The notes below the pieces were generated by a model. The model was not told the DNA's origin and did no database searches. It saw nothing but the letters and a program-made list of their open reading frames with translations. From assembly GCA_025941565.1 (NCBI GenBank), contig JAPCYN010000004.1, forward strand, positions 1 to 64,000: 64,000 bases of DNA, written 5' to 3'. A program made the position numbers and the translations under genes. Shown one piece after another: positions 34,992 to 44,295 of the stretch; within the stretch, counting starts at the first letter, position 1; each line of letters begins with the position of its first letter. The stretch comes from Legionella sp. 515359 (lineage in GTDB: Bacteria; Pseudomonadota; Gammaproteobacteria; Legionellales; Legionellaceae).

Positions 34992-35369
34992 ATGGATAGT
35001 AAACAATTGGCACAAATTGATCCCGCATTGGGGTTGATAAAAGAATTTTCAAAAGTAAGCCTTGGTACAACTAAGGCCATTCAACAACTACGTCAACAGG
35101 TGATTTTTAAAGATGGAGCACTGCCTGCCAAAATCAAGGCGCTCATTGCCATGGTCTCTGGTATTAACGCACGTTGCGAGCCATGTTTGACCTATTACAC
35201 CTTGCAAGCAAAAACATTAGGGGCAGATGAGATAGAGCTTGGTGAAGTATTGGCCGTGGTCACCACCATGGGGGGTTGTGTTGGTGAAATGTGGGCCTTA
35301 AAAGCCTACAAAGCATTTAAAGAACAAAATACCCTGCTTGATGCCTGTTGTGAACACACTAAACTTTAA
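34992..35369 (+). CDS. AhpD-like carboxymuconolactone decarboxylase-family protein
   Basis: A 125-residue protein. ATG 34992 is chosen for its GGGGAG ribosome site; the longer frame from 34953 adds no domain. The family core with a redox CxxC is present (NARCEPCLTYYTLQAK, residues about 58-73). Two further cysteines close the C-terminus (DACCEHTKL). It is probably a peroxidase/disulfide redox protein. It lies 12 bases upstream of merR, so co-regulation with the mer remnant is likely. Confidence 0.78.
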   Translation: MDSKQLAQIDPALGLIKEFSKVSLGTTKAIQQLRQQVIFKDGALPAKIKALIAMVSGINARCEPCLTYYTLQAKTLGADEIELGEVLAVVTTMGGCVGEMWALKAYKAFKEQNTLLDACCEHTKL

Positions 35370-35381
35370 GAGGATGCCATC

Positions 35382-35816
35382 ATGGTCTTGCTAACCATTG
35401 GACGGGTAGCCAAAAAGACTCAGGTTTCACTCGATACCATTCGATTGTATGAGCGTTACGGTTTGATTAAAGAGCCGCGACGCGCTGCCAATGGGTATCG
35501 GCAATACCCAGAAGAAGTCATTGATTGCCTGAAATTTATTTCTCGGGCGAAACACATGGGGTTTACGCTTAAAGAAATCAAAGAATTATTAGTCATTCAT
35601 CAAACATCGCAACACCGTTGTGGTGATGTGAAACAACGTACGCAAGACAAATTAAAGCAAGTCGCTGTGAAAATTGAGGAATTAAGACGATTGGAACACG
35701 CTTTGCAACAATTACTGAGCTCCTGTGGACAACATCAACCTAATGATCTATGTCCTCTTTTTATAACACTCGAACCGATGGAGGATCACCATGAAAAATC
35801 CACCATGGACCATTAG
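35382..35816 (+). CDS. merR: MerR-type mercury-responsive regulator
   Basis: A 144-residue protein. The N-terminal MerR HTH is intact (LTIGRVAKKTQVSLDTIRLYERYGLI). Three Cys match the Hg(II) site of MerR: one in QHRCGDV and two eight residues apart in SSCGQHQPNDLCPLF. The downstream transport genes merT and merP are broken, so the regulator now has no intact target in this window. Confidence 0.83.
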   Translation: MVLLTIGRVAKKTQVSLDTIRLYERYGLIKEPRRAANGYRQYPEEVIDCLKFISRAKHMGFTLKEIKELLVIHQTSQHRCGDVKQRTQDKLKQVAVKIEELRRLEHALQQLLSSCGQHQPNDLCPLFITLEPMEDHHEKSTMDH

Positions 35817-36110
35817 CGCTTTAGGTGGTGCCATCATAGGTGCCCTTATCGCTTCACTGTGTTGTATTGGGTCAGGGGTCCTTTTAGCCTTTGGCATCAG
35901 CGGTGCCTAGGTAAGTACATTCACTCAATTGGAATTTTTAAGGCCGATTGGTCTTGTCATTATGTTAGGTTTTTTAATGCTCGCTTTTTTCAATCATGCT
36001 CCGCAGACAAACCTTGCGCCCTGCGTATTCAGCGATTTATTTTCTGGGTTATTACGTTGCTGTTGATTCTATTACTGGCTTTTCCCCGATACGCCTTTTT
36101 GTTCTATTAG
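35791..36110 (+). pseudogene. merT: merT pseudogene (mercuric transport)
   Basis: ATG 35791 with a good ribosome site starts MKNPPWTISALGGAIIGALI and continues through the metal-binding SLCCIG. A TAG at 35908-35910 then replaces the usual Trp of the SGAW motif. The frame recovers (FLRPIGLVIMLG) and shifts near 36000 to end ...CALRIQRFIFWVITLLLIL, a typical MerT C-terminus. At least one stop and one frameshift are present. Confidence 0.72.
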
Positions 36111-36123
36111 CAAGGAAACTTTA

Positions 36124-36326
36124 ATGTTTAAGAAAATCATTATGATAACTCTCTATACCCACAATGACCTATCCAGTCTGCCCTATTGCCCTTAAAAAAT
36201 AGTGCCGGAGTTACTTAAGAGTCTATTAATTTCGAAGCTAAAATAGCTACTGTGGTTTTTAATTTTCACAAAGTGAAAGTTTCTGATTTAACCATAGCTA
36301 CTATAGATGCTGGATACTCAGTATAA
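36124..36326 (+). pseudogene. merP: merP pseudogene (periplasmic mercury-binding protein)
   Basis: A frame starting MFKKIIMITL is followed, after disruption, by PVCPIALKK (the MTCxxCPxAVKK region with one Cys lost), then in another frame VSGVT-stop-ESINFEAKIATVVF and KVKVSDLTIATIDAGYS, ending at 36326. This is recognisably MerP with stops and frameshifts. It follows merT as in mer operons. Confidence 0.65.
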
Positions 36327-36443
36327 TCTTAACAAAATAAGTTTGGAGAAATACAACTTTGGTTGTAATTTCTAACGTTGTAATGAAGAAAGTATGGAAA
36401 TTTTTATCAAGATATTAAAAGTAAATAAGGGAGTGTGACCCAC

Positions 36444-36884
36444 ATGAAACATATCAGATTGTTTAAAATAAAGAAAATGAATCTTTTTAAGGTTATTCTT
36501 ATTGTTATTTTTTTCTTCACAGAAATAAACGCCTATGCAGGCATGGAATCCTATCATATTAAATATCATAAAGATTCCAAAATTAAAAATGTATCTTTAT
36601 CCAATATCGAGATATTAATAGAGTTCCATCGCAATGGAAATTCACTGGGAAGACTTCTAACAAAAACCAATAATACTCAAAATATAGAAATAGATAACAC
36701 CTATGGGGAAAATTTGGTTATTCATGTTCTATTCATCAATAAAGATGGAAAAAGAATACGATGTTGGGGGGTATCCGCACCTAAAACAAATACTATTGAA
36801 ATCCAATGTGATAAAGTTATTCCGTTGAAAAAACTAGAGATGGATGCTAAAAAAGCTACTGATTCAATTAAAATGAGTCAATAA
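36444..36884 (+). CDS. Exported protein of unknown function
   Basis: A 146-residue protein. ATG 36444 is used (GGGAG upstream); ATG 36477 is an alternative. The hydrophobic leader (LFKVILIVIFFFTEINAYA) is a signal peptide. The mature part is beta-rich with two cysteines (IRCWGVSAPK, IEIQCDKV). No family is recognised. It is unlinked to neighbours. Confidence 0.6.
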   Translation: MKHIRLFKIKKMNLFKVILIVIFFFTEINAYAGMESYHIKYHKDSKIKNVSLSNIEILIEFHRNGNSLGRLLTKTNNTQNIEIDNTYGENLVIHVLFINKDGKRIRCWGVSAPKTNTIEIQCDKVIPLKKLEMDAKKATDSIKMSQ

Positions 36885-37045
36885 GTTCTCCTCAGATTTT
36901 TGCTATACTTTTGGTCTCAAACAGAGAGCTCACTAAGCAAGAACAGTACCTCTCGATAACCAAAAAGTTAAAAATACAAACCATTGACACACAGAATGAT
37001 GTCACGGGACACTGTAATGCTTTCTAATATAAGGAAATAAATAAA

Positions 37046-37255
37046 ATGACCAATAAAATTCGCGGCAAAGTAAAATGGTTTAATGAAAGCAAGGGCTTTG
37101 GCTTTATTGAAAGTAGTGGCAAGGATTATTTTGTCCATTTCAGTGCCATACAAAGTAGCGGTTTTAAAACCCTTCCCGAAGGGGCGAATGTTCTATTTAA
37201 AGCAGGCAAAGGACAAAAAGGGCCGCAAGCAGAGGATGTTGAACTCGTTAAATAA
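37046..37255 (+). CDS. Cold-shock protein (CspA family)
   Basis: A 69-residue single cold-shock domain with RNP1 (KGFGFIE) and RNP2 (DYFVHFSA). This is a nucleic-acid-binding RNA chaperone. It lies 29 bases before phbB on the same strand and may be co-transcribed. The sequence is complete for the family. Confidence 0.92.
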   Translation: MTNKIRGKVKWFNESKGFGFIESSGKDYFVHFSAIQSSGFKTLPEGANVLFKAGKGQKGPQAEDVELVK

Positions 37256-37284
37256 TTAAATAACCAAATCAAGGAGGAAGGAAG

Positions 37285-38028
37285 GTGAATAAACGAATTG
37301 CTTTAGTAACGGGAGGAACTGGTGGCATTGGAACAGCCCTATGTCAAGAGATGCAAAAACTGGATTACCAAGTTGTTGCCTGTTATTTCAAACAGGGCAA
37401 TCATGGTTTGGCAAAAGAATGGCAGACAAAGCAGGCTGCTCAGGGATTTGATATCGATATAGCTTACGCGGATGGTTCTTCCTTCAATGATTGTGAACAA
37501 TTGACGGATTTGGTGATAGAAAAATATGGCAAAATTGACGTTCTAGTTAATAATGCAGGCATTACCCATGATGCCACCTTGAAAAAGATGACATCGGAGC
37601 AATGGCAAGAAGTCATTAATGCCAATTTAACTAGCGTTTTTAATATGACGAAAACCGCATTATCCAACATGCTGGATAATGGTTATGGGCGTATTATCAC
37701 GATTTCTTCAGTTAATGGACGCAGAGGTCAATTTGGGCAATGTAATTATGCTGCCAGTAAATCAGCACTCTACGGATTCACCAAAAGTCTCGCGCAAGAA
37801 GTCGCAAAGAAAGGGATCACGGTGAATACGGTCTCCCCTGGTTATATTAAAACGGAGATGCTCGCCTCCATGAGAGATGATATTTTAGAAGCAATCGTTG
37901 CCCAAATTCCAGTTGGACGAATAGGGCAGCCTGAAGAAATTGCTCGGGTCGTCGCTTTTCTTGCTGATGAACAAAGTGGCTTTATCACGGGTGCTAATTT
38001 TGATATCAATGGCGGGCAATACATGTAA
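37285..38028 (+). CDS. phbB: Acetoacetyl-CoA reductase (PhbB/PhaB)
   Basis: A 247-residue short-chain dehydrogenase starting at GTG 37285 (AAGGAGGAAGGAAG upstream). It has the cofactor motif TGGTGGIG, NNAG, and the catalytic Ser-Tyr-Lys (SSVNGRRGQFGQCNYAASK). PhbB makes (R)-3-hydroxybutyryl-CoA for PHB synthesis, which fits phaC in the facing operon. A fabG-type role is the alternative. Confidence 0.86.
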   Translation: MNKRIALVTGGTGGIGTALCQEMQKLDYQVVACYFKQGNHGLAKEWQTKQAAQGFDIDIAYADGSSFNDCEQLTDLVIEKYGKIDVLVNNAGITHDATLKKMTSEQWQEVINANLTSVFNMTKTALSNMLDNGYGRIITISSVNGRRGQFGQCNYAASKSALYGFTKSLAQEVAKKGITVNTVSPGYIKTEMLASMRDDILEAIVAQIPVGRIGQPEEIARVVAFLADEQSGFITGANFDINGGQYM

Positions 38029-38068
38029 ATAACTAAGCGTCAATTCTGGAGGAGTTACTTTTGGTTTA

Positions 38069-38824
38069 TTAGGCCTTGATATTATAACCGCCATCCACAT
38101 AAAGGATCTGACCGGTAATGGAGGCGGCTTTATTGGATACCAAAAAAGAGGCTGTTTCACCAATGTCCTCTATTGTAACCAGCTGATGCAAGGGCGCTTC
38201 CTTTGCCGCCTGTTCCATCAGCTTATCAAAATCAGCTAAACCTGAGGCCGCACGAGTGCTTATTGGCCCTGGAGAAATGGCATTGACTCGAATCTTTTTA
38301 CTGCCAAGTTCCATGGCGAGATAGCGCACAGAGGTTTCTAAAGCCGCTTTAACAGGTCCCATGAGATTGTAATTTTTAACCACTTTTTCAGCGCCATAAT
38401 AACTCATGGTCATAATACTCCCTCCATCGACCATCAGTGGTTCAGCGGCTTTTGCCAATCGGATGAGCGAATGACAAGAAATATCCATCGCCATCATGAA
38501 GCTATCTTTCGAGCAATCGACAACACGACCTTGTAAATCAGTTTTTGGTGCAAAGGCAATCGCATGGATAACAAAATCAAGACGACCCCAGCAGTCTTTT
38601 ATTTTCTGAAATAGGGCATCAAATTGTGCCTTATCCGTCACATCCAAAGGCATAACAATAGGAGATGACACTTTTTCAGCCAAAGGCTGTACATAACCCT
38701 TGGTTTTCTCATTTTGATAGGTGATTGCCAATTCGCTGCCCGCTTCATGCAATACTTTGGCACAACCCCAGGCGATGGAGTACTCATTGGCAATTCCAAC
38801 AATCAATCCTTTTTTATTCTCCAT
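38069..38824 (-). CDS. fabI: Enoyl-ACP reductase (FabI-type)
   Basis: A 251-residue protein. The NADH-binding start is GLIVGIANEYSIAWG. The FabI catalytic pattern is in SYYGAEKVVKNYNLMGPVKA (Tyr-x6-Lys). It has TQ-type loop variants and ends with the usual SNKAASITGQILYVDGG. It overlaps ackA by 11 bases. As a duplicate of a housekeeping enzyme, it may provide hydroxyacyl chemistry for the PHB/acetate cluster or triclosan-type tolerance. Confidence 0.85.
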   Translation of the reverse strand: MENKKGLIVGIANEYSIAWGCAKVLHEAGSELAITYQNEKTKGYVQPLAEKVSSPIVMPLDVTDKAQFDALFQKIKDCWGRLDFVIHAIAFAPKTDLQGRVVDCSKDSFMMAMDISCHSLIRLAKAAEPLMVDGGSIMTMSYYGAEKVVKNYNLMGPVKAALETSVRYLAMELGSKKIRVNAISPGPISTRAASGLADFDKLMEQAAKEAPLHQLVTIEDIGETASFLVSNKAASITGQILYVDGGYNIKA

Positions 38825-39977
38825 CAGCTTTTACTCCCGTTTGACGTTCAAGAAGTGACATGGCATGAAGTGCCATCATGCGCTCTTCGTTAGCTGTAAT
38901 AACCCGTGTTTCAAAAGGCTTAAGAAATGTCACATGACGCAAGATAGTGTTTCGCACAAAGGCTGAATTTTCACCAATACCGCCCGTAAACACGATGGCA
39001 TCCACCCCACCCAGGGTTACTGCCATCATCCCCATGAATTGGGCAGCTTTAAGACAGAAATACTCTAATGCAAATTGAGCCTTTGCATCTTTGCTGTCTT
39101 GCAAGGTTTTGACATCATTGCTTAGGCTCGATAAACCAAGAAGCCCTGATTCATTGTAAAGAAGGGACTCAATCTCATCGATAGACAAACCTAGATGACG
39201 CATCATAAACGTCACAGCGCCGGCATCAAGGCTCCCACAACGAGTTCCCATGGGTAATCCATCCAGGGCTGTCATGCCCATCGTCGTATCAATACTTACT
39301 CCATTGCGTATTGCGCACAAACTTGCTCCATTGCCAAGATGGGCCGCAATAAGCCGTCCCTCAACTAATGAAGGCTCATACCGCCGCAAGGTGTGAACAA
39401 TCCATTCATACGATAATCCATGAAACCCATAACGACGAACACCTTGTTCCCTTATCTTTTGTGGCAATGCATACTCGGTGAACAAAGCCTTATGATGGGC
39501 ATGAAACGCTGTATCAAAACAAGCAATTTGAAGTACCTCTGGCTTCAGAGTACTGATGAGCTCAATGGCTTTGAGATTATGGGGTTGATGTAAAGGAGCC
39601 AATGGGGCTAATGCCCATAATTTCTGCATGACATGTGGATTGACTATCACACTGTTTTTAAAGAGGGTCCCGCCATGGACAACGCGATGAGCAACTGAAG
39701 TCACTTGCCATTGTTCACTCCACTCCTCAATCCAGTCCCAAATACGGCATAAAGCCTCTTCGTGCGAGCAATTATCAGAAATTATTTTTTTGTCAGCCTG
39801 CTTATTCTCAGGGTTTAGTATGGCATCGGTGGTTATAAAGGAAGGTCTCCCGCCAATATCAGCCACCTTCCCTTGAACTAAAAGTTGTGGGTTTAATTGT
39901 CTTGAAAAAAGCTGAAATTTGACGCTGGAAGAGCCCACATTAATCACAAGAATACTGGCTGCTTTGATTGCAGTCAT
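38814..39977 (-). CDS. ackA: Acetate kinase
   Basis: A 387-residue ASKHA-fold kinase. Motifs: NVGSSSVKFQLF, RYGFHGLSYEWI, AAHLGNGASLCAI, DTTMGMTALDGLPMGTRCG, GGIGENSAFVR. It converts acetyl-phosphate and ADP to acetate and ATP, pairing with the upstream Pta. ATG overlaps the MaoC-Pta stop by 4 bases. Confidence 0.93.
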   Translation of the reverse strand: MTAIKAASILVINVGSSSVKFQLFSRQLNPQLLVQGKVADIGGRPSFITTDAILNPENKQADKKIISDNCSHEEALCRIWDWIEEWSEQWQVTSVAHRVVHGGTLFKNSVIVNPHVMQKLWALAPLAPLHQPHNLKAIELISTLKPEVLQIACFDTAFHAHHKALFTEYALPQKIREQGVRRYGFHGLSYEWIVHTLRRYEPSLVEGRLIAAHLGNGASLCAIRNGVSIDTTMGMTALDGLPMGTRCGSLDAGAVTFMMRHLGLSIDEIESLLYNESGLLGLSSLSNDVKTLQDSKDAKAQFALEYFCLKAAQFMGMMAVTLGGVDAIVFTGGIGENSAFVRNTILRHVTFLKPFETRVITANEERMMALHAMSLLERQTGVKADGE

Positions 39978-41380
39978 TTGATTCGTCCTTCCTTTCGAGC
40001 TGCCACCAGTTTAACAGCCAGAGAACAAGAGAAAAGCCGCGTTCGCAGTGAGTCTGCTCGGCTCACCAGAATGACTGGAACACGAGCACCCAAAACAATT
40101 CCGGCAGCATCCGCATGACCTAAAAAAGTCAATTGCTTGGCTAAAATATTCCCAGACTCGATTTCAGGAACCAAAAGAATATCCGGGTCGCCTGCCACAG
40201 GAGAAAGGATCCCTTTTTCTTTGGCTGCCTCCTTGTTAATCGCATTATCAAAAGCCAAGGGACCGTCAAGAATGCCATCATTTATCTGTCCTCGGTCAGC
40301 CATTTTGCACAAAATAGAGGCATCGACAGTGGCTTGCATCTTAGGGTTGACGGTTTCGATGGCGGCAAGGATAGCTACTTTGGGCTTCTTGTCCTCGCCA
40401 AACAATACTCGCCAAAGATTAATGGCGTTTTGGCAAATGTCCGCTTTGTCGGTGGCAGTAGGGGCAATATTAATCGCAGCATCTGTAATGATGAGTGGTT
40501 TGTGGTAAGAAGGGACATCCATGACGTAGGCGTGACTCACACGATGTTGCGTGCGTAAGCCCGAGGCAGTGGGTACAATAGCCCCCATTAATTCATGAGT
40601 GCTTAATGAGCCTTTCATGATGGCATCAATCTCGCCGGAAGATGCCAATTCGGCAGCCTTGCTTGCTGCGGCATCGCTGTGCTCCGTATCAATCGTTTCC
40701 CACTGTGATAAATCAATCCCTGCCTCTTGAGCTGCAGTCTTCATTTTGACCAAAGGGCCAATCAAAATGGGAATAATGAGTCCAGCTTTTACCGCATCGT
40801 TCACCGCTTCCATGACACTCATACTAACCGGATGCACAATGGCCGTGCGAACAGCACCCATACAGCGACACGCTTTGATTATCGCCTCGAAGCGATCGTG
40901 GTTATGTATTTCTATAGACGGTAAATGAGTCCGTGCAACCCGTACTTTTTTCGTTGGCGCAAGCACGGTTGCCAAGCCCTCGATGACCGTTTCTCCGTGC
41001 TGATTCACACCCTTGCAATTAAAAATCACACGGGGCTTATTGGCACCCTTATCCTTGACGATGATGGTAATGGTGAGCGTGTCCCCTAAACGTACTGGCT
41101 TTTTAAATTGAATGTCCTGTTTAAGATAAATGGTGCCTGGACCAGGTAAAACAGTGCCCAGCAGTGCAGAAATCAGCGAGCCAGACCACATGCCATGACC
41201 CACAATACCATGAAAAATATCGCTTTTGGCAAACACCGGATCCACATGAGCCGGATTCACATCACCCGACATGGCTGCAAATAAATTGATATCATCTTGA
41301 GTAAGAGTCTTGCTTAAGCTCACCTGCCGGCCTACCGTAAGCTCATCAAAAGTCACATTCTCAAGAAACTCCTTGTCCAT
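39974..41380 (-). CDS. MaoC-like enoyl-CoA hydratase fused to phosphate acetyl/butyryltransferase
   Basis: A 468-residue fusion. Residues 1-150 form a MaoC/hot-dog hydratase (LAAMSGDVNPAHVDPVFA-type motif with Asp and His, GHGMWSGSLISALLGT). Residues 160-468 form a phosphotransacylase (HNHDRFEAIIKAC, MKGSLSTHELMGAIV, PVILVSRADSLRTRL). It links hydroxyacyl-CoA formation to acyl-phosphate production. It sits between phaC and ackA in one operon. Confidence 0.9.
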   Translation of the reverse strand: MDKEFLENVTFDELTVGRQVSLSKTLTQDDINLFAAMSGDVNPAHVDPVFAKSDIFHGIVGHGMWSGSLISALLGTVLPGPGTIYLKQDIQFKKPVRLGDTLTITIIVKDKGANKPRVIFNCKGVNQHGETVIEGLATVLAPTKKVRVARTHLPSIEIHNHDRFEAIIKACRCMGAVRTAIVHPVSMSVMEAVNDAVKAGLIIPILIGPLVKMKTAAQEAGIDLSQWETIDTEHSDAAASKAAELASSGEIDAIMKGSLSTHELMGAIVPTASGLRTQHRVSHAYVMDVPSYHKPLIITDAAINIAPTATDKADICQNAINLWRVLFGEDKKPKVAILAAIETVNPKMQATVDASILCKMADRGQINDGILDGPLAFDNAINKEAAKEKGILSPVAGDPDILLVPEIESGNILAKQLTFLGHADAAGIVLGARVPVILVSRADSLRTRLFSCSLAVKLVAARKEGRIK

Positions 41381-41392
41381 CTTGTTTCCTTG

Positions 41393-43183
41393 CTATTTCT
41401 GTAGTACATAAGTACCTGGTGCAGCAGGTAGTGAGGTATTCATGACCAGTGGAGGAACGCGTTTTTTAGTCGATTGCTGCACTAACCAATCATGCCATTC
41501 TTGCCACCAGGAGCCTTCTTGTTGTTTTGCGATCGCAAGCCAACTCGCAGGGTTGAGATAAGCGTCACCATTCTTGCTCTCATGAACACGGTAAGAACGT
41601 CCAGGATGACCCGGTTCACTCACAATACCCGCATTATGTCCGCCGCCGGTGAGAACGAAGGTAATGTTACCCTCCGTCATCAGGTGGATTTTGAACACGG
41701 ACTGCCAGGGTGCCACATGGTCCTTTTCAGTACTGACTGCAAAAATGGGCAACTGAATGTTTTCAGCAGCCACCGGCTTTCCTTCCACGGTATAACGGCC
41801 TTCTGCAAAATCATTGTTTAAAAACAGTTTTTCAAGGTATTCGCTGTGCATTTTATAAGGCATCCGCGTGGCATCCGCATTCCAAGCGGTTAAATCAATC
41901 ATCCCACGCCGCATCCCGTGCATGTAGTCTTGAACCATTTTGGACCAAATTAAATCGTAGGCACGCAACATTTGAAAGGAACCGGCCATTTGTTTGGTAT
42001 CAAGATACCCTTGCTCCCACATTATGTCCTTTAGAAAATTTACTTGACTTTTAGTAACAAAGAGCATTAATTCCCCGGCTTCAGTAAAATCCCCTTGGGC
42101 TGCAAGAAGTGTGAGACTTTTTAATCGTTCATCCTTATCTCTACTCATCGCGGCCGCGGTAATCATGGCTAGTGTGCCACCTAAACAATAGCCCATCAGA
42201 TTAATTTTTGTTTGAGGCCGAATGGCTGATACCGCATCAATCGCCGCCATGGCGCCTTGGCGATAATAATCATCCATTCCTAAATCACGATCCTCTTTAT
42301 CTGGATTGCGCCAGGAGATGATGAACACGGTATGCCCTTGTCTAACAAGCCATTTCACCAAGGAATTATGGGGGGATAAATCGAGAATATAGTATTTCAT
42401 AATCCAGGCAGGGAGAACCAGTATGGGCTCTTTATACACGGTTTTAGTCTGAGCTTCGTATTGAATCAATTCGATTAAATGATTTTGAAATACCACTCGT
42501 CCTGGGGTAATCGCCACGTCTTTGCCAGGGATAAAATGTTCAGAGCCTGTAGGAGGTGCGCCCGTTAGCTTTTCTAAGGAGTCTTCCATAGCGATTTGGC
42601 TGCCTTGAATGAGATTAAATCCCCCGGTGCGAATGGCTTCATGGAATAAATCAGGGTTAGACCAAACACAATTGGAAGGGGACAGGGCATCAAGATATTG
42701 GCGTGCCCAGAATGAAACGGTGCGCTCCACCTGGTCGGGTAATCCTGGCACGCGGGTTGTGGCGTGTCGCCACCAATCCTCCACCTGCAAAAATCCTTCT
42801 GCATATAAACGCCAAGGCATAGGCTGCCAACTGTCTTTTTTGAAACGTACGTCTTTGCCACCGGCAGCACGCTCAACACAAATGATATTATTAATGCAAT
42901 CATTAGCATGAAAAACAGGATAAAAGGCCAGTTCCCATAATACTTCTGGGGATTGTGCCAATTGCCAAAGCCATGTGGAATAAGAAGAGCCTAGCGCTGC
43001 AGGACTTATCCCCGCAGTCCATTTAGCAAGGTTTGCTTGAAATAACTGACCGAAAAAAGCAAAGGCATTATCTGTAGTATCTGCATCATCGGGTACACAG
43101 CAAGAGTCTATATGTTCTGAAGATTCTTCCTGCTTAGTTAATATAATGTTCTTGGGGCAGCATTCCTTTTTTAGTCCGTTCAT
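41393..43183 (-). CDS. phaC: Polyhydroxyalkanoate synthase, class I PhaC
   Basis: A protein of about 596 residues. GTG 43186 is an alternative start. The lipase-like box GYCLGGT carries the nucleophile Cys. Catalytic Asp is in STEKDHVAPW and His in GGGHNAGIV. The N-terminus is Cys-rich (KKECCP, SCCVP), which is unusual. It polymerises (R)-3-hydroxyacyl-CoA to PHA granules. It heads the minus-strand phaC-maoC/pta-ackA-fabI operon. Confidence 0.93.
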   Translation of the reverse strand: MNGLKKECCPKNIILTKQEESSEHIDSCCVPDDADTTDNAFAFFGQLFQANLAKWTAGISPAALGSSYSTWLWQLAQSPEVLWELAFYPVFHANDCINNIICVERAAGGKDVRFKKDSWQPMPWRLYAEGFLQVEDWWRHATTRVPGLPDQVERTVSFWARQYLDALSPSNCVWSNPDLFHEAIRTGGFNLIQGSQIAMEDSLEKLTGAPPTGSEHFIPGKDVAITPGRVVFQNHLIELIQYEAQTKTVYKEPILVLPAWIMKYYILDLSPHNSLVKWLVRQGHTVFIISWRNPDKEDRDLGMDDYYRQGAMAAIDAVSAIRPQTKINLMGYCLGGTLAMITAAAMSRDKDERLKSLTLLAAQGDFTEAGELMLFVTKSQVNFLKDIMWEQGYLDTKQMAGSFQMLRAYDLIWSKMVQDYMHGMRRGMIDLTAWNADATRMPYKMHSEYLEKLFLNNDFAEGRYTVEGKPVAAENIQLPIFAVSTEKDHVAPWQSVFKIHLMTEGNITFVLTGGGHNAGIVSEPGHPGRSYRVHESKNGDAYLNPASWLAIAKQQEGSWWQEWHDWLVQQSTKKRVPPLVMNTSLPAAPGTYVLQK

Positions 43184-43665
43184 CACCGATATCCCTGGTA
43201 TTAAGCTATAGAATCAATAAAATATAGTAAATCATAGCATAAAATTTAACCTGTCATTCCATTTTCAAAGAGTTCTAACGCCATTTTATTACCAAAAAGG
43301 TGGTTTATGGCGTTCAATATCCGTTGAGCTGATTAATTCAAAATTATATTAAATCTAATTTATTGTCACAAAACCTTTCGGGCGTATGCATCAAGCCCCT
43401 CAAAAGATAAGTGCTCTTTTTATTTAGTTATTTCATGACCCTAGAGGTGCGGCATAACATGCTGTACAACACGTTATATTAGTCATTTTTCATTTCAGGA
43501 GCATTGACTCAATACCTAGAGTACGCTCATCTCTTTTTCAAAAAGTGACAATAATTGGCAGCGCGTGTTTTTAATAGTGCTATTATAATAATAAGTTATC
43601 TAATGATACAGGTTGTTTTTATATTGATTCAATAGTCACCTTATTTCATTGCAAGGAGCATTGAT

Positions 43666-43827
43666 ATGCAACCTATCAGACTATTTAAAGTAGTTATTGG
43701 GGTAGTGATGTTATTAAGCTCAACCCTTCTGTTTACCTCGTGTGCTTCATCAACAAAAGCCACTAATTCACATACTGTTTCTCATACCTATGAAGGGCAC
43801 AATACTGGAGGGATTGGCTGGCATTAA
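43666..43827 (+). CDS. Small lipoprotein (53 residues)
   Basis: ATG 43666 is preceded by AAGGAG. The product has a signal and lipobox (LLFTSCASSTKA) and ends GHNTGGIGWH. Size and ending resemble short lipoproteins seen around Legionella mobile genes. Function is unknown. Confidence 0.5.
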   Translation: MQPIRLFKVVIGVVMLLSSTLLFTSCASSTKATNSHTVSHTYEGHNTGGIGWH

Positions 43828-43899
43828 GCTTAATGGCTTTTCGATGCCTTTCAAAGCCTATTCTTCTTCAAATTGAGTTGCTCAGGAGGTGAAAAAATA

Positions 43900-44049
43900 T
43901 TAGTGCCTTCTAGGATGAGCAATCCAAACGCGCCCAACAGATGCTTTACTGTGTTTGTCGCTGTTCTTATTATCATTACTTTTAGACTCATTGGTTGTCG
44001 TTGTCACAGAAGTACATGCACAAACAGTAAAAATTGTAAAAATTACCAT
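43900..44049 (-). CDS. Possible small lipoprotein (49 residues)
   Basis: A minus-strand frame encodes MVIFTIFTVCACTSVTTTTN and a polar tail ending VGRVWIAHPRRH. It has a lipobox-like VCAC. The start is uncertain: the frame reads AKKNIFL just upstream but has no earlier start codon, and there is no clear ribosome site. It is opposite in strand to the preceding small lipoprotein. Confidence 0.37.
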   Translation of the reverse strand: MVIFTIFTVCACTSVTTTTNESKSNDNKNSDKHSKASVGRVWIAHPRRH

Positions 44050-44295
44050 TAAAAAAATATTTTTTTTAGCCTAGTTAAACTATTCAGTTTCGCTTCCCTA
44101 AAATTAAAATTTTTCTTTCAAAAAGGATTTCTATTAGTGAATAAAGTCCTTAATTTCTTTTTTAGCTATTTTGTGCGATAAGGGCATTAAAGTCTAATGG
44201 TGTCGAGTAACCACTCCTCATTGTTTTCTAAGTCGTTTAAGTGTTCTTTGTGCTAAGCTATATAATAATTGTTGCGGCAAACGAGACGGTATTTC

